Positions 18,223-25,703 of a DNA stretch of 64,000 nt are shown here, piece by piece. Both the position numbers and the translations under genes were made by a program. The first letter of the stretch is position 1, and every line of letters begins with the position of its first letter. The notes beneath the pieces were generated by a model that made no database searches, was not told the origin of the DNA, and saw only the letters and a program-made list of their open reading frames with translations. This DNA is from Comamonadaceae bacterium (lineage in GTDB: Bacteria; Pseudomonadota; Gammaproteobacteria; Burkholderiales; Burkholderiaceae_C): NCBI GenBank assembly GCA_947448735.1, contig CANFOS010000012.1:1-64000 (forward strand), given 5' to 3'.

Positions 18223-18942
18223 ATGCATACACCCCATCAACTTCACCTGCTCAGCGGTGGCGCAGCGCAAGGCTTGGTCACGCATTTGCAAGGCAGCTTC
18301 AAGGCGCAGCATTTGTGCAGCATCTCGGGCACGTTCAGCGCGGTTGGCATGATGAAAAACGCCTTGCTGGCGGGCGCACCTTGCGATGTGATCATTCTGA
18401 CCGACGCATTGATCGCCGAGCTGATGGAAAGCGGGCACCTGTTACCCGGCAGCGCTAAAAAAGTGGGTGTGGTCAAGACCGGCGTGGCCATCAAGTCTGG
18501 CGACCCAACAGTTGATATCAGCACGCCCGAAAAGTTGAAAGCCACCCTGCAAGCGGCCAAAGGCATTTACTTTCCTGACCCGATCAAGGCGACCGCAGGC
18601 ATCCATGTGATGAAGGTCCTTAAAGCCCTAGCGCTGGACGTAGAGCTGGCCCGCAAACTGCACCCGCATGCCAACGGCGCCACAGCGATGAAGGCGATGG
18701 CTGATGCTGAAGCAATCCCCGGAGGAAGTGGCTTGATCGGCTGCACACAAATCACCGAAATTGTGTACACCGCAGGTGTTGACCTGGTCGCCCCCTTGCC
18801 AAAAGAGTTTGAGCTGGCCACCACCTACACAGCGGCGGTTTGCACCAAGTCAACGCAGCCTGAATCAGCAGCGGCCCTGATCGCATTGATGGCCAGCGCT
18901 GATACGGCACCGCTGCGTTTGACTTGCGGGTTTGAGGCTTAG
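18223..18942 (+). CDS. ModA-like substrate-binding protein without signal peptide
   Basis: This 239-aa protein resembles molybdate-binding ModA: LHLLSGGAAQGLVTHLQGSF at the N-terminus, GAPCDVIILTDALIAELMESG, GVAIKSGDPTVDISTPEKLK, and GSGLIGCTQITEIVYTAGVD. Unlike ModA it begins right at the first beta strand and has no export signal, so it appears cytosolic, and no modBC genes are near. The gene lies one base after the Bug stop codon, which fixes the start at ATG 18223. A cytosolic binding-fold protein coupled to a periplasmic Bug receptor could sense the imported ligand or be an enzyme-like binder; function unknown. Confidence 0.75.
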   Translation: MHTPHQLHLLSGGAAQGLVTHLQGSFKAQHLCSISGTFSAVGMMKNALLAGAPCDVIILTDALIAELMESGHLLPGSAKKVGVVKTGVAIKSGDPTVDISTPEKLKATLQAAKGIYFPDPIKATAGIHVMKVLKALALDVELARKLHPHANGATAMKAMADAEAIPGGSGLIGCTQITEIVYTAGVDLVAPLPKEFELATTYTAAVCTKSTQPESAAALIALMASADTAPLRLTCGFEA

Positions 18943-18945
18943 TTG

Positions 18946-19056
18946 AAGCCTTATTCGGATGGCCCAAATGTCCTTGAGCTTAAGCGGCGCCTTTTGGCCA
19001 ACAATTTTGCCTTTATTCCAAGGAATCTTGGCAGGGTTAGCAGCTGAAGTGTTCAC
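18946..19056 (-). pseudogene. Truncated 5' end of a tyrosine-recombinase gene
   Basis: From GTG 19056, with AAAGGAGAA just upstream, the frame reads VNTSAANPAKIPWNKGKIVG then QKAPLKLKDIWAIRIRLQL. This closely resembles the N-terminus of a tyrosine-type integrase common in proteobacteria (PAKIPWNxGKxxGQKxPLKLKxIWxIRxRLQL), recalled from memory. After about 36 codons the similarity stops, exactly where the 3' end of the convergent ModA-like gene begins. The ribosome-binding site and start are intact but the catalytic domain is gone. It marks a deletion or insertion scar. Confidence 0.6.
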
Positions 19057-19459
19057 GAAATTCTCCTTTCGTTGAAAGCAGAACAACTTTAAAGAGCCTG
19101 CTAAATCGGCAATAGGCGAGGTGCAGCTTTGGAGGCATTTGAACTCTTTTGCCACGCATTGTGAATTGAAGCTAATGATTCGGTCCTAGGTCTACCCCTC
19201 GTGCCGGAGATATCCTGGCGCAATGCGCCACCGCACAGCTGCTTTACGGTGCAATTGGAAGCTGATTTGATTTAGACCAGACACCTAATTCGACGTTAAA
19301 TTAGAAAGCACGGCGCTTAGACAAGCTCCCCAAATCTTTACCAAGTAAACACAACTTATGGCATAGGTATTGCGGCTGGGAAGATGCTGGCGGAATACCG
19401 TCAGTCTAATCCGTGTAGCGATCCTAGTCCCTGGGGGCTCACCCTTGTTCGAGAACTCA
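19057..19459. other. Intergenic region upstream of the Bug-FMN reductase-ATP-grasp operon
   Basis: About 400 bp between the integrase stub and the next Bug gene. I see no gene or tRNA. It would hold the remains of the integrase promoter and the promoter of the operon starting at 19460. An in-frame upstream extension of the Bug gene to 19370 lacks any signal-peptide logic and is not accepted. Confidence 0.45.
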
Positions 19460-20428
19460 ATGTCACCTTTTATCGTCGTGCGCCGCTACGCACTGTTTTT
19501 ATTGACGCTTCTCTGCGCAAGTCGTGCGTTTGCAGCCTATCCCGATAAAGCGCTTCATTTGGTGGTGCCATTTCCTGCCGGCGGAGCTGCAGATCTAGTG
19601 GCGCGTTTGATTGCGAAACCGCTATCGAGTTCACTTGGGCAGACGGTGATTATTGAAAACAAGCCTGGCGCTGATGGCATTGCCGCTGCCCAGTCCGTGG
19701 CTAACGCGGCACCCGATGGCTACACCTTGTTCATGGCCACGTATGGCGCCTTGTCTGCCGCGCCGGCTTTGCACAAAACATTGCCTTATGACCCGCAGCG
19801 CGATTTCACCGCTATTGCCGGTGCAGGCCATTTCTCTTATTTTTTATTTGCGCACCCCGACGTTCCCGCCAGAAACCTGGAGCAACTGCAGGCTTACATC
19901 CATGCGCATCCGGGGCAACTGAATTTCGGCACGGGAAATCCGGGGGCCCTGGTCATGACCACCGAATGGGCGCACGCACAACACCTCGAGCTGACGCATA
20001 TCCCGTATAAAGGCGAAGTGCCTGCGATGAATGATTTTCTTGCGGGACGCTTCGAGTTGATGGTGGCTACCCCGTCCAACACCTTACCCTGGGTGCAAAG
20101 GGGCAAACTCAAAGCCTTGGTCGCATTACAAGACCATCGCAGTGCCTTGTTGCCCCAGGTGCCCGATATGGTGGAGTCGGGCATGAAGGCTTTAACGATG
20201 GACACCTGGGCCGGCCTGCTGGGCCCCGCGGGCCTGCCGGCGCCGATCCGGGACCGGCTATACACCGCGTTGCAGCATATCTTGTCGGACCCCACATTGC
20301 AGGCCGAGTTTGCACTCCAAGGCTTTGAGGCCAAGGCCAGCAGCCCGGCGCAATTCGAAGGCCTGATCGCTCAACAACTTGGCGCATGGCGTACAGCCAT
20401 CGCAGCGGCAGGATTGGAGCAGCAATGA
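19460..20428 (+). CDS. Bug/TctC-family periplasmic receptor
   Basis: This 322-aa receptor has signal peptide MSPFIVVRRYALFLLTLLCA...AFAAYPDKA and Bug motifs LHLVVPFPAGGAADLVARLI, QTVIIENKPGADGIAAAQSV, APDGYTLFMATYG and THIPYKGEVPAMNDFLAG. Start ATG 19460 is chosen because it begins the signal peptide; upstream in-frame residues look random. It is first of three overlapping genes: its TGA overlaps the ATG of the FMN reductase gene (ATGA). The pairing with a flavin reductase and an ATP-grasp ligase is unusual for a Bug receptor. Confidence 0.9.
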   Translation: MSPFIVVRRYALFLLTLLCASRAFAAYPDKALHLVVPFPAGGAADLVARLIAKPLSSSLGQTVIIENKPGADGIAAAQSVANAAPDGYTLFMATYGALSAAPALHKTLPYDPQRDFTAIAGAGHFSYFLFAHPDVPARNLEQLQAYIHAHPGQLNFGTGNPGALVMTTEWAHAQHLELTHIPYKGEVPAMNDFLAGRFELMVATPSNTLPWVQRGKLKALVALQDHRSALLPQVPDMVESGMKALTMDTWAGLLGPAGLPAPIRDRLYTALQHILSDPTLQAEFALQGFEAKASSPAQFEGLIAQQLGAWRTAIAAAGLEQQ

Positions 20429-21027
20429 CGCGCATCGCTTTAATCAGTGGCAGTTTGCGTCGAGACTCCTACAACACCCGCTGGCTACACCAACTGGCCG
20501 AGGGTTTGGATCCCAGCTTAGAGCGTGAGGTTTTTGATCCCCAAGCTTTGCGTTGGCCCTTGTTTGACCAAGACAGCGAAAACGACCCGCAGGTTTGGGG
20601 CCAGGTTATGCAATGCCACCAGCGCTTGTGCGCTTGCGATGGTCTGATTGTTACCAGCCCTGAGTACAACGGACAGATGACGCCCTTCCTGAAAAACCTG
20701 GTGGATTGGTTATCGCGCGTACCCTATGTGGACCCGCTGGCGGCTAATGCCTTTGAAGCGCGGCCCGTGTTGCTAAGCAGCACGTCCACAGGCTGGAGCG
20801 GCGGGGCGCTTGCTTTAGTGCAGGTGCGCGCCTTATTTGGGTATGTGGGCGCGCATGTCTTGGGTCCCACCATGTGTCTGCCTTATGCAGGGCAGGCCTG
20901 GACGGATTTTGGCTACCAGTTACCCCCCGACACTGAAGTGCTCGCCAGCTATGCGCTGGCGCAATTCATGCCTTTAGCCCAACAGTTTTCGCTTACCCGC
21001 AGCCATGGCGCATCTGTTGGTCATTGA
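20425..21027 (+). CDS. NADPH-dependent FMN reductase family protein
   Basis: This 200-aa flavodoxin-like protein has the FMN phosphate loop ALISGSLRRDSYNTRWL near residues 5-20 and the family motif SPEYNGQMTPFLKNLVDWLS near residue 75, matching the SPEYNxSxPGxLKNxxDW pattern of NAD(P)H:FMN reductases and azoreductase-like quinone reductases. It should be a cytosolic FMN oxidoreductase. The start at ATG 20425 overlaps the Bug stop codon, and its 3' end overlaps the ATP-grasp gene by 23 bp. Its partner reaction is unknown; it could reduce the compound processed by the ligase or supply reduced flavin. Confidence 0.85.
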   Translation: MTRIALISGSLRRDSYNTRWLHQLAEGLDPSLEREVFDPQALRWPLFDQDSENDPQVWGQVMQCHQRLCACDGLIVTSPEYNGQMTPFLKNLVDWLSRVPYVDPLAANAFEARPVLLSSTSTGWSGGALALVQVRALFGYVGAHVLGPTMCLPYAGQAWTDFGYQLPPDTEVLASYALAQFMPLAQQFSLTRSHGASVGH

Positions 21028-22255
21028 ACTGCCGGGTGGCAATGACTTCGACCTACTCGAAGCCGCCTGTGCCCAAGGCCATAGCTACAGTTTTGCAAGC
21101 GGCCGCCTCGCCCACTACCGGCAACAGCCGCAGGTCTGGCCTTGGGTGGCACGCGCCAATCAATGCATCGACATCAACGGCCTAGGTGCAGACGCTTTAC
21201 AGAACCTCATGCATACGCTGCACGCGCGAGCCCCATGGGACGCCGTGTTGTGCTTGATCGACATCCGCATCGTTGATGCGGCACTGATTGCACAGGCCCT
21301 CGGCCTGCCTTTTTTGAACCCGCAAAGCGCTGTTTTGCTGCGCGACAAATATGCGGTGCGGGCACATCTGCACACACAGGGCATTACCCAACCCCCGTTT
21401 GCATTGGCTTGCAACAACGAAGATTTGCAGGCGGCGGTGCATACGCTGGGCTTGCCGGTATTGATCAAACCAGTGGATGGCTTTGGCTCGCAAAACATCG
21501 TGCTCCTGCGCGATCCAGGCGACCTGGACCCGCTGCTCACACCTTTGGACACCATGCTGCCCTCGGGGGTGCAGTATGGTTTGGGCGTGGCGGCCAATGA
21601 CCGTCTGCTGGTGGAACGCTGGATGCCCGGAACCGTGGTGGCCTGCGATACCTTTAGCCGCAACGGCCAGCACCTGCTGCTGGGTACCAACGAAAAAATG
21701 TATTTTGATCCGCCGTCCTTTGCCATCCGAGGTGGTTGTTTCACGCCTTGGCACGGCCAGGATCTGGCGCTGCAAGCCTATGTGTTCGCGCTGCTCGATG
21801 CGGTGGGCTTTGACTGGGGCGCTGCGCATGTGGAGCTGATGATGACCGACACCGGCCCGCAACTGATAGAGATCAATCCCCGGCTTGTGGGCGCAAAAAT
21901 CGCCCGCTTAATGAGCCTGGCATGGACGTTACCCATCCATGCGTTGCTGATCGATTTGCACCTGGGCCGGCGCATCGACTTGCCGCCAGCCCCACACAAT
22001 TTTGCGGCGACGCAGTGGGTCAGCGCGGCGCATTCCGGTGTGTTTGCCGGACTGCGCGAACCCGCTGTTTTGCCGTCTGAAATACGGTGCTTTGAGACAG
22101 TCAAAGCTACTGGAGACACCATCGGCCCACCTATGGACAACGCCGATCGGATTGCCTATGTCATGGCCTGCGCACCCTCGCCTGAGCAAGCCCAAAAGGC
22201 CGCCTTGGACTATGTGCAAGCCTGTGAAGTGATCTACCAAAGCCCAGGCGGCTAG
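21005..22255 (+). CDS. ATP-grasp carboxylate-amine (or thiol) ligase
   Basis: This 416-aa protein has an N-terminal pre-ATP-grasp domain, then the ATP-grasp core: LRDKYAVRAHLHTQGITQPP (about 117-136), GLPVLIKPVDGFGSQNIVLL with the ATP-binding lysine, LLVERWMPGTVVACD, and LIEINPRLVGAKIARLMS with the metal-binding E and N. Such enzymes activate a carboxylate as an acyl-phosphate and join it to an amine or thiol, as in dipeptide, carnosine or metallophore synthesis. It overlaps the FMN reductase gene by 23 bp, so the two are translated together. The substrate is unknown; the operon's Bug receptor suggests an imported carboxylate. Confidence 0.85.
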   Translation: MAHLLVIELPGGNDFDLLEAACAQGHSYSFASGRLAHYRQQPQVWPWVARANQCIDINGLGADALQNLMHTLHARAPWDAVLCLIDIRIVDAALIAQALGLPFLNPQSAVLLRDKYAVRAHLHTQGITQPPFALACNNEDLQAAVHTLGLPVLIKPVDGFGSQNIVLLRDPGDLDPLLTPLDTMLPSGVQYGLGVAANDRLLVERWMPGTVVACDTFSRNGQHLLLGTNEKMYFDPPSFAIRGGCFTPWHGQDLALQAYVFALLDAVGFDWGAAHVELMMTDTGPQLIEINPRLVGAKIARLMSLAWTLPIHALLIDLHLGRRIDLPPAPHNFAATQWVSAAHSGVFAGLREPAVLPSEIRCFETVKATGDTIGPPMDNADRIAYVMACAPSPEQAQKAALDYVQACEVIYQSPGG

Positions 22256-22262
22256 CAAAGCA

Positions 22263-22300
22263 AAAAAACCACCGCCTGGGATTGGACTCCCAAGCGGTGG
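22263..22300. terminator. Bidirectional terminator
   Basis: CCACCGCCTGGGA and TCCCAAGCGGTGG form a 13-bp stem with one mismatched pair and a 6-nt loop (22269-22300). An A-run at 22262-22268 gives a T-run for minus-strand transcripts. It sits between the convergent ATP-grasp gene and the Ala-rich gene and can serve both, with the better U-tract for the minus-strand gene. Confidence 0.8.
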
Positions 22301-22328
22301 CCTTTCATGCCACCAAGGCGCGGACCTC

Positions 22329-23201
22329 TTAGGCCGTAGCAGTCGCGGCTGCTGCCGCTACCGGGGTGCTCGCACCGCCGCCGCGCATATTGGATTGCAG
22401 GGCTTGCAAAAAGGTGTTGAGGGAGGCGTTATTGCCCGACACGCCTAGCGTGCTCAACAAGTTATTGAAGCTTTGGTCCAAATTGCTAGGCGCTGCGGTG
22501 CTGGTTGCTGCATTGGCGCTCCCGGATGCCGTTTGTGAGATCAGCGAACCCAACTCTGCACCCAGCTTGGCGGTGTCAGCCGACTCCTGGTGCTGATGGT
22601 GGTGTCGGCCGCCGACTGCGGGCGCACTCCCGCTGGCGGCTGCTGGATTGCTGCCGTCGGTAGGTGCCGTGCTCGCCACTGCTGCAGGCGAAGCGCTGGA
22701 GGCGTTGCCAGGCGCACTGTCTTGCGCGCGCAGAGAATCAAACAGATTCTTTTCAAACGCTGCCAAGGCCTGCTCTACTTGCGCACTGGTGCTGGTGGCG
22801 CTGGTGGTGCCACTGGCAGGGGCGCTCGCCGCAGGTGTAGTGGCCACCGGTGTTAGCGTTTGCAAAAAGCTGCTGGTCGCCGCATTGGGTGTGGCCGCTG
22901 CACTGGGCCCGGGTCCGCCGGGATGGTGTGCACCGCGCCAAGCCTGTTGGGCTTGTTGTGCCCCAGCCAGGTCACCCGCTTGCAAAGCCTGGCCGATTTT
23001 GGCCAAAGGGCTGTTCGGGTTGCTCGCCATGTTTGGGTTGTTGGTGCTGATCGCCGCAAAAGCCGTTTGCGCCGCCCCAAGGTCGGAACCCTGTAAAGCG
23101 GTGCCCAGCGCTTTCATGTTCTGCTGGCGTTGCTGCCAGTTTCCCACGCTATTGTTTTGACTGGCCCAGGCTGCGCCTGAACCCCCTATTCGCATTCCCA
23201 T
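22329..23201 (-). CDS. Ala/Ser/Gln-rich low-complexity protein, 290 aa
   Basis: Starting at ATG 23201 (MGMRIGGSG) with AAGGAG 9 nt upstream, the product has a QN-rich N-terminal part (WQQRQQNMKALGTALQGSDL; repeated ALQxGDLxxAQxA units near residues 45 and 85), long Ala/Ser/Thr/Pro stretches, a basic-His patch VGGRHHHQHQES, and a C-terminal helical part (NLLSTLGVSGNNASLNTFLQ). There is no signal peptide. The two ALQxxDLxxAQ units look like an internal repeat. Composition suggests a partly disordered protein. I recognise no family with a known function. Confidence 0.65.
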   Translation of the reverse strand: MGMRIGGSGAAWASQNNSVGNWQQRQQNMKALGTALQGSDLGAAQTAFAAISTNNPNMASNPNSPLAKIGQALQAGDLAGAQQAQQAWRGAHHPGGPGPSAAATPNAATSSFLQTLTPVATTPAASAPASGTTSATSTSAQVEQALAAFEKNLFDSLRAQDSAPGNASSASPAAVASTAPTDGSNPAAASGSAPAVGGRHHHQHQESADTAKLGAELGSLISQTASGSANAATSTAAPSNLDQSFNNLLSTLGVSGNNASLNTFLQALQSNMRGGGASTPVAAAAATATA

Positions 23202-23605
23202 CGGAGTTCTCCTTGTATCAAAGTTGCTCGGGCAAAGAGGCTGCAAAGGGCTTGCGTCCGCCACAGTTCTACTTTGAAGGACCGGCAAAGCGCACGGACC
23301 TCAGCTTTAGCGACGCAATTGCCACACCATTTGGGCGGCTTCACAAGGTAAAGATTGACGGTATCGGTTCGGTTTGGATAAAACACATACAAAGCAAAGG
23401 GCTACTGCGTGAGTGGATTGTTCACGGCATGTCCTGGGAACAATGTGTTTTTATGTAAAGCCCAAGGTTTGCCGCGAGGCGGCAAGGCATCACCGCAAAA
23501 TACTCCCTGCCGTTGCCATGCCGACTACAAAGCGGCAACATGTGGCCGCTTGGCGGCGCTAAAGTCGTAAGTGGCGGGGAAGGCTTTGGGTCGTTCTGAG
23601 GACTA
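23202..23605. other. Intergenic region, no gene recognised
   Basis: About 400 bp between the Ala-rich gene and the terminator of the next small gene. It should hold the minus-strand promoter of the Ala-rich gene. A plus-strand frame of 81 codons at 23213-23458 has no recognisable similarity and lies in promoter-like sequence, so it is not called. Confidence 0.4.
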
Positions 23606-23630
23606 AACAAAAAATAGGCCCCGTAGGGCC
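23606..23630 (-). terminator. Rho-independent terminator of the 60-aa gene
   Basis: On the minus strand, GGCCC-TACG-GGGCC is followed by TATTTTTTG. It lies 24 bp beyond the stop codon of the small gene at 23654-23836, which supports that gene being transcribed. Confidence 0.7.
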
Positions 23631-23653
23631 CATTGGTCATAACCGTCTTAGCT

Positions 23654-23836
23654 TTATGCGTAATGGTTAACGCTGTTGCCTTTAGTGGCAGTTGCGGCGG
23701 GGACCGCTTGAACTGGCGGTGGGGCTGGCTTGGCAACTTTGGCCTGCGTGCCATCGTTGTCCCCATCAGCGTCTGTGGCGCGAATGGCAGCGGGTGCAGG
23801 GGTTTGGGGGGCAGAAACGGCGGAAATGCTGGACAT
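23654..23836 (-). CDS. Small hypothetical protein, 60 aa
   Basis: The frame starting at ATG 23836 (MSSISAVSAPQTPAP) encodes a short Ala/Pro-rich protein with an acidic patch ATDADGDNDGTQAKV, which resembles a calcium-type DxDxDxDG loop, and ends KGNSVNHYA. Small proteins with a DADGDNDG patch are common in betaproteobacteria but have no known role. The start has AGGA upstream and a terminator follows the stop. An upstream in-frame start is possible but has no ribosome-binding site. Confidence 0.55.
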   Translation of the reverse strand: MSSISAVSAPQTPAPAAIRATDADGDNDGTQAKVAKPAPPPVQAVPAATATKGNSVNHYA

Positions 23837-24085
23837 AGGAGGAATCCTGGTAGTTGAACTACCTACATCGGCAGGTAGGGCCACAGGTTGAGCAACTTTA
23901 CCTTGGCTTGCCCCTATTTGGTAATCAATTTGATTGAAGCCAATTGTTTTTCCAATTCGACGCAGGTCAGTTTCCGGACCAGGCTTTGGCGCGTTTGCAT
24001 CGGACCCGGGCCCGGAGCTTAACTTTAGTAACCATGGCGCATAACTTTGGTGATGTCCACTTGGGTCTGCACACCAGGCCCTGCT

Positions 24086-24393
24086 TGTGCTTAAAAAGCA
24101 CGAACGCCTTCACGCCAGGCACTGCGCACAATCGGCATATCACCGCTCATCCTGACGCGGATCAGGTCGGCACGCAGTCCAAGCGCAAGCTCACCACGGT
24201 CAAGCAAACCAATGGCGCGGGCGGGATTGCGCGTTACCGTGTTGACGGCCTTGGGCATGCTCCAGCCGGCCGTGTCGCGCAACAAGAAAGCCGATTGCAG
24301 CAGACTGGCCGGAACGTAGTCAGAAGAAAAAATATCCAGCAGATCAAGTTGCGCCAATTCAGCGGCAGAGACGTTGCCTGAATGCGAGCCGCC
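24086..24393 (-). pseudogene. Duplicated 3' fragment of phnM
   Basis: These 308 bp match 25396-25703, the 3' end of the intact phnM, with 10 differences (about 97% identity) and no indel. The minus-strand frame reads QLDLLDIFSSDYVPASLLQS and so on to the same C-terminus as PhnM (REGVRAF), but it has no start or N-terminal domain. With copy 2 it flanks the toxin-antitoxin genes as a direct repeat. Seven of the ten differences cluster within 24181-24240, so the two copies may come from slightly different phnM alleles rather than a fresh duplication. Confidence 0.85.
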
Positions 24394-24424
24394 GTGCCTG
24401 CATCACTTCATTGACAGCCCGCTT

Positions 24425-24446
24425 TGTTTGTCATAACATACAAACA
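24425..24446. promoter_or_regulatory. Inverted repeat upstream of the toxin-antitoxin pair
   Basis: TGTTTGT and ACAAACA form a perfect 7-bp inverted repeat with an 8-bp AT-rich spacer (cataacat), ending 23 bp before the antitoxin GTG. Phd/YefM antitoxins bind palindromes at their own promoter, so this is the likely autoregulatory operator. The spacer could also contain the -10 element. Confidence 0.6.
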
Positions 24447-24469
24447 TTGGTTCAATTGAGGAAATCAAC

Positions 24470-24730
24470 GTGGGCATTCATACATTTTCCAGCCGCGACT
24501 TTACACGCGACGTGTCAGCTGCCAAGCGCTCGGCTGTGGATGGTCCGGTGTTTATTACCGACCGTGGGCGTCCTGCATTTGCGCTGCTAAAAATCGACGA
24601 CTACTACCGCATGGCTGGTCAAAGCAAGCCTTCGCTCCTGGACATCATGGACAGCATTCCTGGTGGTGAAGCCATCGAGTTCGATCCGCCTCGCCTCAAT
24701 CTCCAGATCAAAGGCGCATCGTTTGATTGA
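24470..24730 (+). CDS. Phd/YefM-type antitoxin
   Basis: This 86-aa protein has a Phd-type N-terminal DNA-binding domain (FSSRDFTRDVSAAKRSAVDG, then GPVFITDRGRPAFALLKIDD) and a C-terminal toxin-neutralising tail (IEFDPPRLNLQIKGASFD). GTG 24470 is taken as start with GAGGAAA upstream. It precedes the PIN toxin gene by 9 bp. It should neutralise that toxin and repress the operon through the inverted repeat just upstream. The pair lies between the two phnM 3' copies, outside normal phn gene order, so it is an insertion. Confidence 0.88.
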   Translation: MGIHTFSSRDFTRDVSAAKRSAVDGPVFITDRGRPAFALLKIDDYYRMAGQSKPSLLDIMDSIPGGEAIEFDPPRLNLQIKGASFD

Positions 24731-24739
24731 AGGCACTTC

Positions 24740-25153
24740 ATGTTTGTATTGGATACCAACGTCATCTCCGAGCTGCGCCATGGAAAACCCCAACAATCTG
24801 CCGAGGTGCGGGCCTGGGCCAAAGGGCAGCCCAGCAGCAGGCTTTTCTTGTCCGCCATCACCATCCTTGAATTGGAAATGGGCATCCTGGCACTGGAGCG
24901 ACGCACGCCACCCCAAGGGAGCGCGCTGCGCATCTGGCTTTCTGGCGTGCGGGAAGCATTCGCTGGCCAGATATTGCCATTTACTGACAGCACTGCGACG
25001 GTGTGCGCTTCACTGCACGTGCCTCATCCACGCTCGGAGCGTGACGCGATGATCGCTGCAACGGCGATCGAGCATAGCTTCACAGTCGTGACGCGCAACG
25101 TGTCTGACTTTGCAGGTACAGGCGTAGCGCTCATCAACCCTTGGGCTGTGTAA
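24740..25153 (+). CDS. VapC/FitB-type PIN-domain toxin
   Basis: This 137-aa PIN-domain ribonuclease carries the expected acidic residues: D5 in FVLDTNVISELR with E11, the ITILELEMGI segment, ERDAMIAATA near residue 94 and VVTRNVSDFAG near residue 115. VapC-type enzymes cleave tRNA or rRNA using Mg2+ and inhibit translation until bound by the antitoxin. The DTNVISE...TRNxxDF pattern is closest to the FitB branch. The gene is complete, 9 bp behind its antitoxin. Confidence 0.9.
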   Translation: MFVLDTNVISELRHGKPQQSAEVRAWAKGQPSSRLFLSAITILELEMGILALERRTPPQGSALRIWLSGVREAFAGQILPFTDSTATVCASLHVPHPRSERDAMIAATAIEHSFTVVTRNVSDFAGTGVALINPWAV

Positions 25154-25395
25154 GAGACAGTCATCGCTGGACGTCACCCGGTTTCGTAGACATATTTCAA
25201 CTTTCAGTGCATCCCAGTATGCCACCAGCAATGTCGGCTTGAGGGCCGTTGGTTCAAACTCTTGGAATTCCGCTTTGTCGTCGAACGCAGTCGTTCGCGG
25301 CATAGGCTCAACAGGAGTTTGAGGCCTATGGCAGGTCAGTCACTCAGCCGCCAAGCGATTTCTGTGGCTACATTTTCTGAATCGTTGGCACCGCA

Positions 25396-25703
25396 TGTGC
25401 TTAAAAAGCACGAACCCCTTCACGCCAGGCACTGCGCACAATCGGCATATCACCGCTCATCCTGACGCGGATCAGGTCGGCACGCAGTCCTGGCGCAAGC
25501 TCTCCGCGGTCAAGCAAACCAATGGCGCGGGCCGGATTGCGGGTCACCGTGTTGACGGCCTTGGGCAGGCTCCAGCCGGCCGTGTCGCGCAACAAGAAAG
25601 CCGATTGCAGCAGACTGGCCGGAACGTAGTCAGAAGAAAAAATATCCAGCAGATCAAGTTGCGCCAATTCAGCGGCAGAGACGTTGCCTGAGTGCGAGCC
25701 GCC
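25396..25703. repeat. Direct repeat, phnM 3' copy 2
   Basis: The intact-gene copy of the 308-bp direct repeat whose partner is 24086-24393. The interval from one copy to the other is 1,310 bp and carries the toxin-antitoxin operon. Between the toxin stop and this repeat (25154-25395) I see no gene. Confidence 0.85.

Noticed and set aside
23213-23458. Plus-strand frame of 81 codons between the Ala-rich and 60-aa genes
   Set aside because: No similarity, no convincing ribosome-binding site, and it overlaps the promoter region of the Ala-rich gene.
25010-25303. Minus-strand frame of 97 codons overlapping the toxin gene
   Set aside because: Half of it is antisense to vapC and the rest has no recognisable similarity.
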